In this document: positions 62,013-64,000 of the stretch, one piece after another
Layout: every line of letters starts with the position of its first letter
Position numbering within the stretch: position 1 is the stretch's first letter
From: Bog-113 sp965226755
Lineage (GTDB): Bacteria > Acidobacteriota > Terriglobia > Bryobacterales > Bryobacteraceae
Assembly (NCBI GenBank): GCA_965226755.1
Contig: CBDDDT010000004.1
Coordinates: 310,001-374,000 of the forward strand
DNA length: 64,000 nt
Reading direction: 5' to 3'
Translations under genes and position numbers: made by a program
The notes under the pieces: generated by a model
The model's database searches: none
Told to the model about the DNA's origin: nothing
The model's input: only the letters and a program-made list of their open reading frames with translations

Positions 62013-63815
62013 TTACTCCTCCCGCAACGTCGCCGCCGGATCGGTTCGCGAAGCCCGCACGCCCGGAACCAAGGCCGCCAGCAGCGCCGCCGTCAAGAGC
62101 ACAGCCGGACAGATCGACAGCGTGGTTGCATCATGCGTCGTCACTCCGAACAGCACCGAACCCAGGAAGCGGCTGAGCACAAACGCCGCCATCACGCCCA
62201 CCCCGGTTCCCGCTGCCGAGACCACCAAAGTCTCAAATAGAATCATTCCCGTGACCTGTCCCGCGCTTGCGCCTAACGCGATTCGAATCCCGATCTCGCG
62301 CTTCCTCTGCGCCGCCCGATGAGAGATTACGCCATAGACGCCCGCGACTCCCAACGTGAGGCCCACTCCCGCGAATAAGGCTAGCAGCCACGCGGTCGAG
62401 CGCCGGTCCGCTTCCGAATCCGACCGTATCCCTTCCAGCAACCGGACGTGAGAAAACACCACATCCGGAAAACCGCGCCGCACCGCGTCTTCAAAGGGAA
62501 CCGTCCCGTGAAGCCCGCCCGATTCCAGAAACACGGCGGCTTCGAACTTGGAACCAACAGACGGCATCCATTGCGCGAAGGGCAGATACTGAACGCCGTC
62601 GATCCAGTCGGGAAAGCCCGTGAGCGAGTATTGCGCGACATCCCCGACCACTCCGACGATCGTGCGCCACTCGCGGTCGGACATCGCGCGAATGCGCTTG
62701 CCGATCGCGCTCTCATGCGGCCAGAAGCGATGCGCGGTGGACGCGCTTATAATCATGACTAACGAACCGCCGCGCCGGTCGTCGCCGGTGAAATACCTTC
62801 CTGCACGCAATCCGATTCCGAGCGCGCCGAAATATCCCGGCGTCGCGGAAACGTTCCACAACACGTACGCAGGCGCGCCGGGCGGCTTCGGATGGTCTTG
62901 AACCTCGACCGCCATCGCCGAAATATCCTGATCGAGCGGCGCTCCGTTGGACCAGTTCACGCTGCGCATGCCGGGAAGTTCCAGCAGCGCTTTGTCGAGA
63001 CGCCGCACCAGCCCCATGCAGCTCTCGGCGGTTCCACACCGGCTCGGCCCGGCGGTAACGCGCGCCGTGGTGACGCCTGGCGTGCGCACCCCCGAATCGA
63101 CTTTGGCAAGCTGCCAGAGCGTGCGGCCCATCAAACCCGCGCCGATCAGCAGCGTGGTGGCCAACGCCAATTCCGCGCCGATCAGGACAAGGGAAATGCC
63201 CGCGGTTCGCCGGCTCGCCGTGACTGCTTTGCCGACCAGCGGCGCGCGCCGCGGTCTCAGCGTCTGTATCAGGGGCGCGACGCCGAATAAGAGGATGGTC
63301 AACAGCATGCTTGCCCCTGCGGCCGCCAGGAGAACGAAATCCGGCATGATCTCATGAAGACGAGGCGTTCCCTGGGGCAGCAGCAAGGGAAGAAGATTCA
63401 GAATCACGGCGGCGGCGAGCAACCCGAGCACGCCGCCAGCAAGCGCGAGCACCAGGTTCTCCGCCAGAAGCTGCCGGACCAATCGTCCGCGCCGCGCGCC
63501 CAACGCTTCGCGCATCGCAAATTCCCGCTCGCGCTTCACCGTCCGCGCCAGCAAAAGATTGGCTACGTTGCCGCAAGCGATCAACAGCAACAGCAGCGAC
63601 GCGGTGGACAGCGCGAGTAATTTCGGCCGCACGTCCCGCACCATCGATTCGCTGCTCGGCACGATTCGCGCTCCCACCCCCCACGCGTCAGGCATGCGCC
63701 AGGGAAACATGCCGCGAATCCGATCGATCGCCGGTTTCAATTCCGCTTGCGTCGCGGAGATGGGCATGTTCTCTCGCAATCTCCCGATGGGCCACAAATT
63801 GGATCCGCCCCACAC
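62013..63815 (-). CDS. ADOP-type ABC permease, C-terminal part after a frameshift
   Basis: 600 residues after the 1-nt frame change near 63826; the apparent start is GTG 63815. Natural sequence begins at GGSNLWPIGRLRENMPISAT. It contains LSTASLLLLLIACGNVANLL and REREFAMREALGARRGRLVR after the first periplasmic domain, a second repeat, and a C-terminal ALVPGVRASRTDPAATLREE. It is the second ADOP-type protein in the window, with clear similarity in layout to the 55005 gene but different in sequence. It has no ATPase partner visible. Confidence 0.85.
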   Translation of the reverse strand: MWGGSNLWPIGRLRENMPISATQAELKPAIDRIRGMFPWRMPDAWGVGARIVPSSESMVRDVRPKLLALSTASLLLLLIACGNVANLLLARTVKREREFAMREALGARRGRLVRQLLAENLVLALAGGVLGLLAAAVILNLLPLLLPQGTPRLHEIMPDFVLLAAAGASMLLTILLFGVAPLIQTLRPRRAPLVGKAVTASRRTAGISLVLIGAELALATTLLIGAGLMGRTLWQLAKVDSGVRTPGVTTARVTAGPSRCGTAESCMGLVRRLDKALLELPGMRSVNWSNGAPLDQDISAMAVEVQDHPKPPGAPAYVLWNVSATPGYFGALGIGLRAGRYFTGDDRRGGSLVMIISASTAHRFWPHESAIGKRIRAMSDREWRTIVGVVGDVAQYSLTGFPDWIDGVQYLPFAQWMPSVGSKFEAAVFLESGGLHGTVPFEDAVRRGFPDVVFSHVRLLEGIRSDSEADRRSTAWLLALFAGVGLTLGVAGVYGVISHRAAQRKREIGIRIALGASAGQVTGMILFETLVVSAAGTGVGVMAAFVLSRFLGSVLFGVTTHDATTLSICPAVLLTAALLAALVPGVRASRTDPAATLREE

Positions 63816-63819
63816 GTAG

Positions 63820-63999
63820 CCGATATTTCCTGGGATCGAGGAGGACCGGAACCCACAACTCGGTATCGGGCGATGGGAACGCGAAACCGGGCGCCATTAT
63901 GCCGATCACTTCGAACGATTCTTCATTCAGCGCGACATGGCGCCCCAGAATCGCGGGATCTCCGCCAAACCGCGACCGCCATGTGCGGTCGCTCAGCAC
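63820..63999 (-). CDS. ADOP-type ABC permease, N-terminal fragment before a frameshift (runs off right edge)
   Basis: The frame enters from the right edge and reads MLSDRTWRSRFGGDPAILGR, ESFEVIGIMAPGFAFPSPDT then ELWVPVLLDPRKY. This is the periplasmic MacB_PCD domain just after its first helix. It then loses family similarity (RLRVGRIQF); continuation NIGYVWGGSNLWPIG appears one base away at TTT 63826-63828 (an AAA run in the coding strand). Together with the preceding entry it is one gene. The start is outside the window. Confidence 0.8.
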
Positions 64000-64000
64000 C

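Overview
The window is GC-rich chromosomal DNA from a member of Acidobacteriota, most likely the Bryobacterales/Solibacter lineage. The evidence is two ADOP-type MacB-like permeases that carry no ATPase domain, an IPT/TIG tail on a membrane glycosyltransferase-like protein, many secreted beta-propeller and FG-GAP proteins, a sedolisin, and Gram-negative lipid A genes. No rRNA, tRNA, CRISPR array, prophage or intact insertion sequence was seen.

Layout. Positions 1-11,635 are a tightly packed minus-strand housekeeping run: phoH, ybeY, corC-like, era, BON protein, SMP-30 lactonase, Nudix, mutS2 (frameshifted), methyltransferase, GT-C-like membrane protein, glyA and an edge-truncated glycosyltransferase. 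Many of these genes overlap by 1-8 nt. Positions 11,830-24,990 hold a membrane glycosyltransferase-like protein with an IPT tail, a frameshifted diguanylate cyclase, a glycosyltransferase, a copZ-copA pair, a CPBP protease, an ACS-type MFS transporter, a Gfo/Idh/MocA oxidoreductase and a TonB protein. Positions 25,143-31,151 carry a 50-aa membrane protein, an SGNH hydrolase, a PQQ-type sugar dehydrogenase, and an acyl-CoA dehydrogenase/NodS-like methyltransferase/GT2 group. Positions 31,637-35,508 are a sulfate ABC operon (sbp-cysT-cysW-cysA). Positions 36,596-38,586 are a divergent TetR/FAD-monooxygenase pair with two operators and a consensus promoter in a 32-bp gap.

Positions 38,600-47,450 are an accessory stretch of orphan secreted proteins, truncated paralogues, toxin-antitoxin fragments and a repeat-bearing intergenic region. 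Positions 47,452-63,999 return to recognisable genes: an FHA-GAF-PP2C phosphatase, a WaaA-LpxK fusion, an esterase, a sedolisin, two ADOP permeases, an SDR-MFS operon, a DUF1254 protein and a DinB protein.

Four genes (mutS2, the GGDEF protein, a small lipoprotein, the right-edge ADOP permease) are each broken by a single 1-nt frame change. A draft or metagenome assembly with indel errors would explain this, although genuine decay is possible in the accessory region. I see no clearly new multi-gene system. The most interesting features are the WaaA-LpxK fusion of consecutive lipid A/Kdo enzymes, the almost leaderless TetR-controlled promoter, the three-gene acyl-CoA dehydrogenase/methyltransferase/glycosyltransferase group, and the toxin-antitoxin graveyard at 45.4-46.8 kb.
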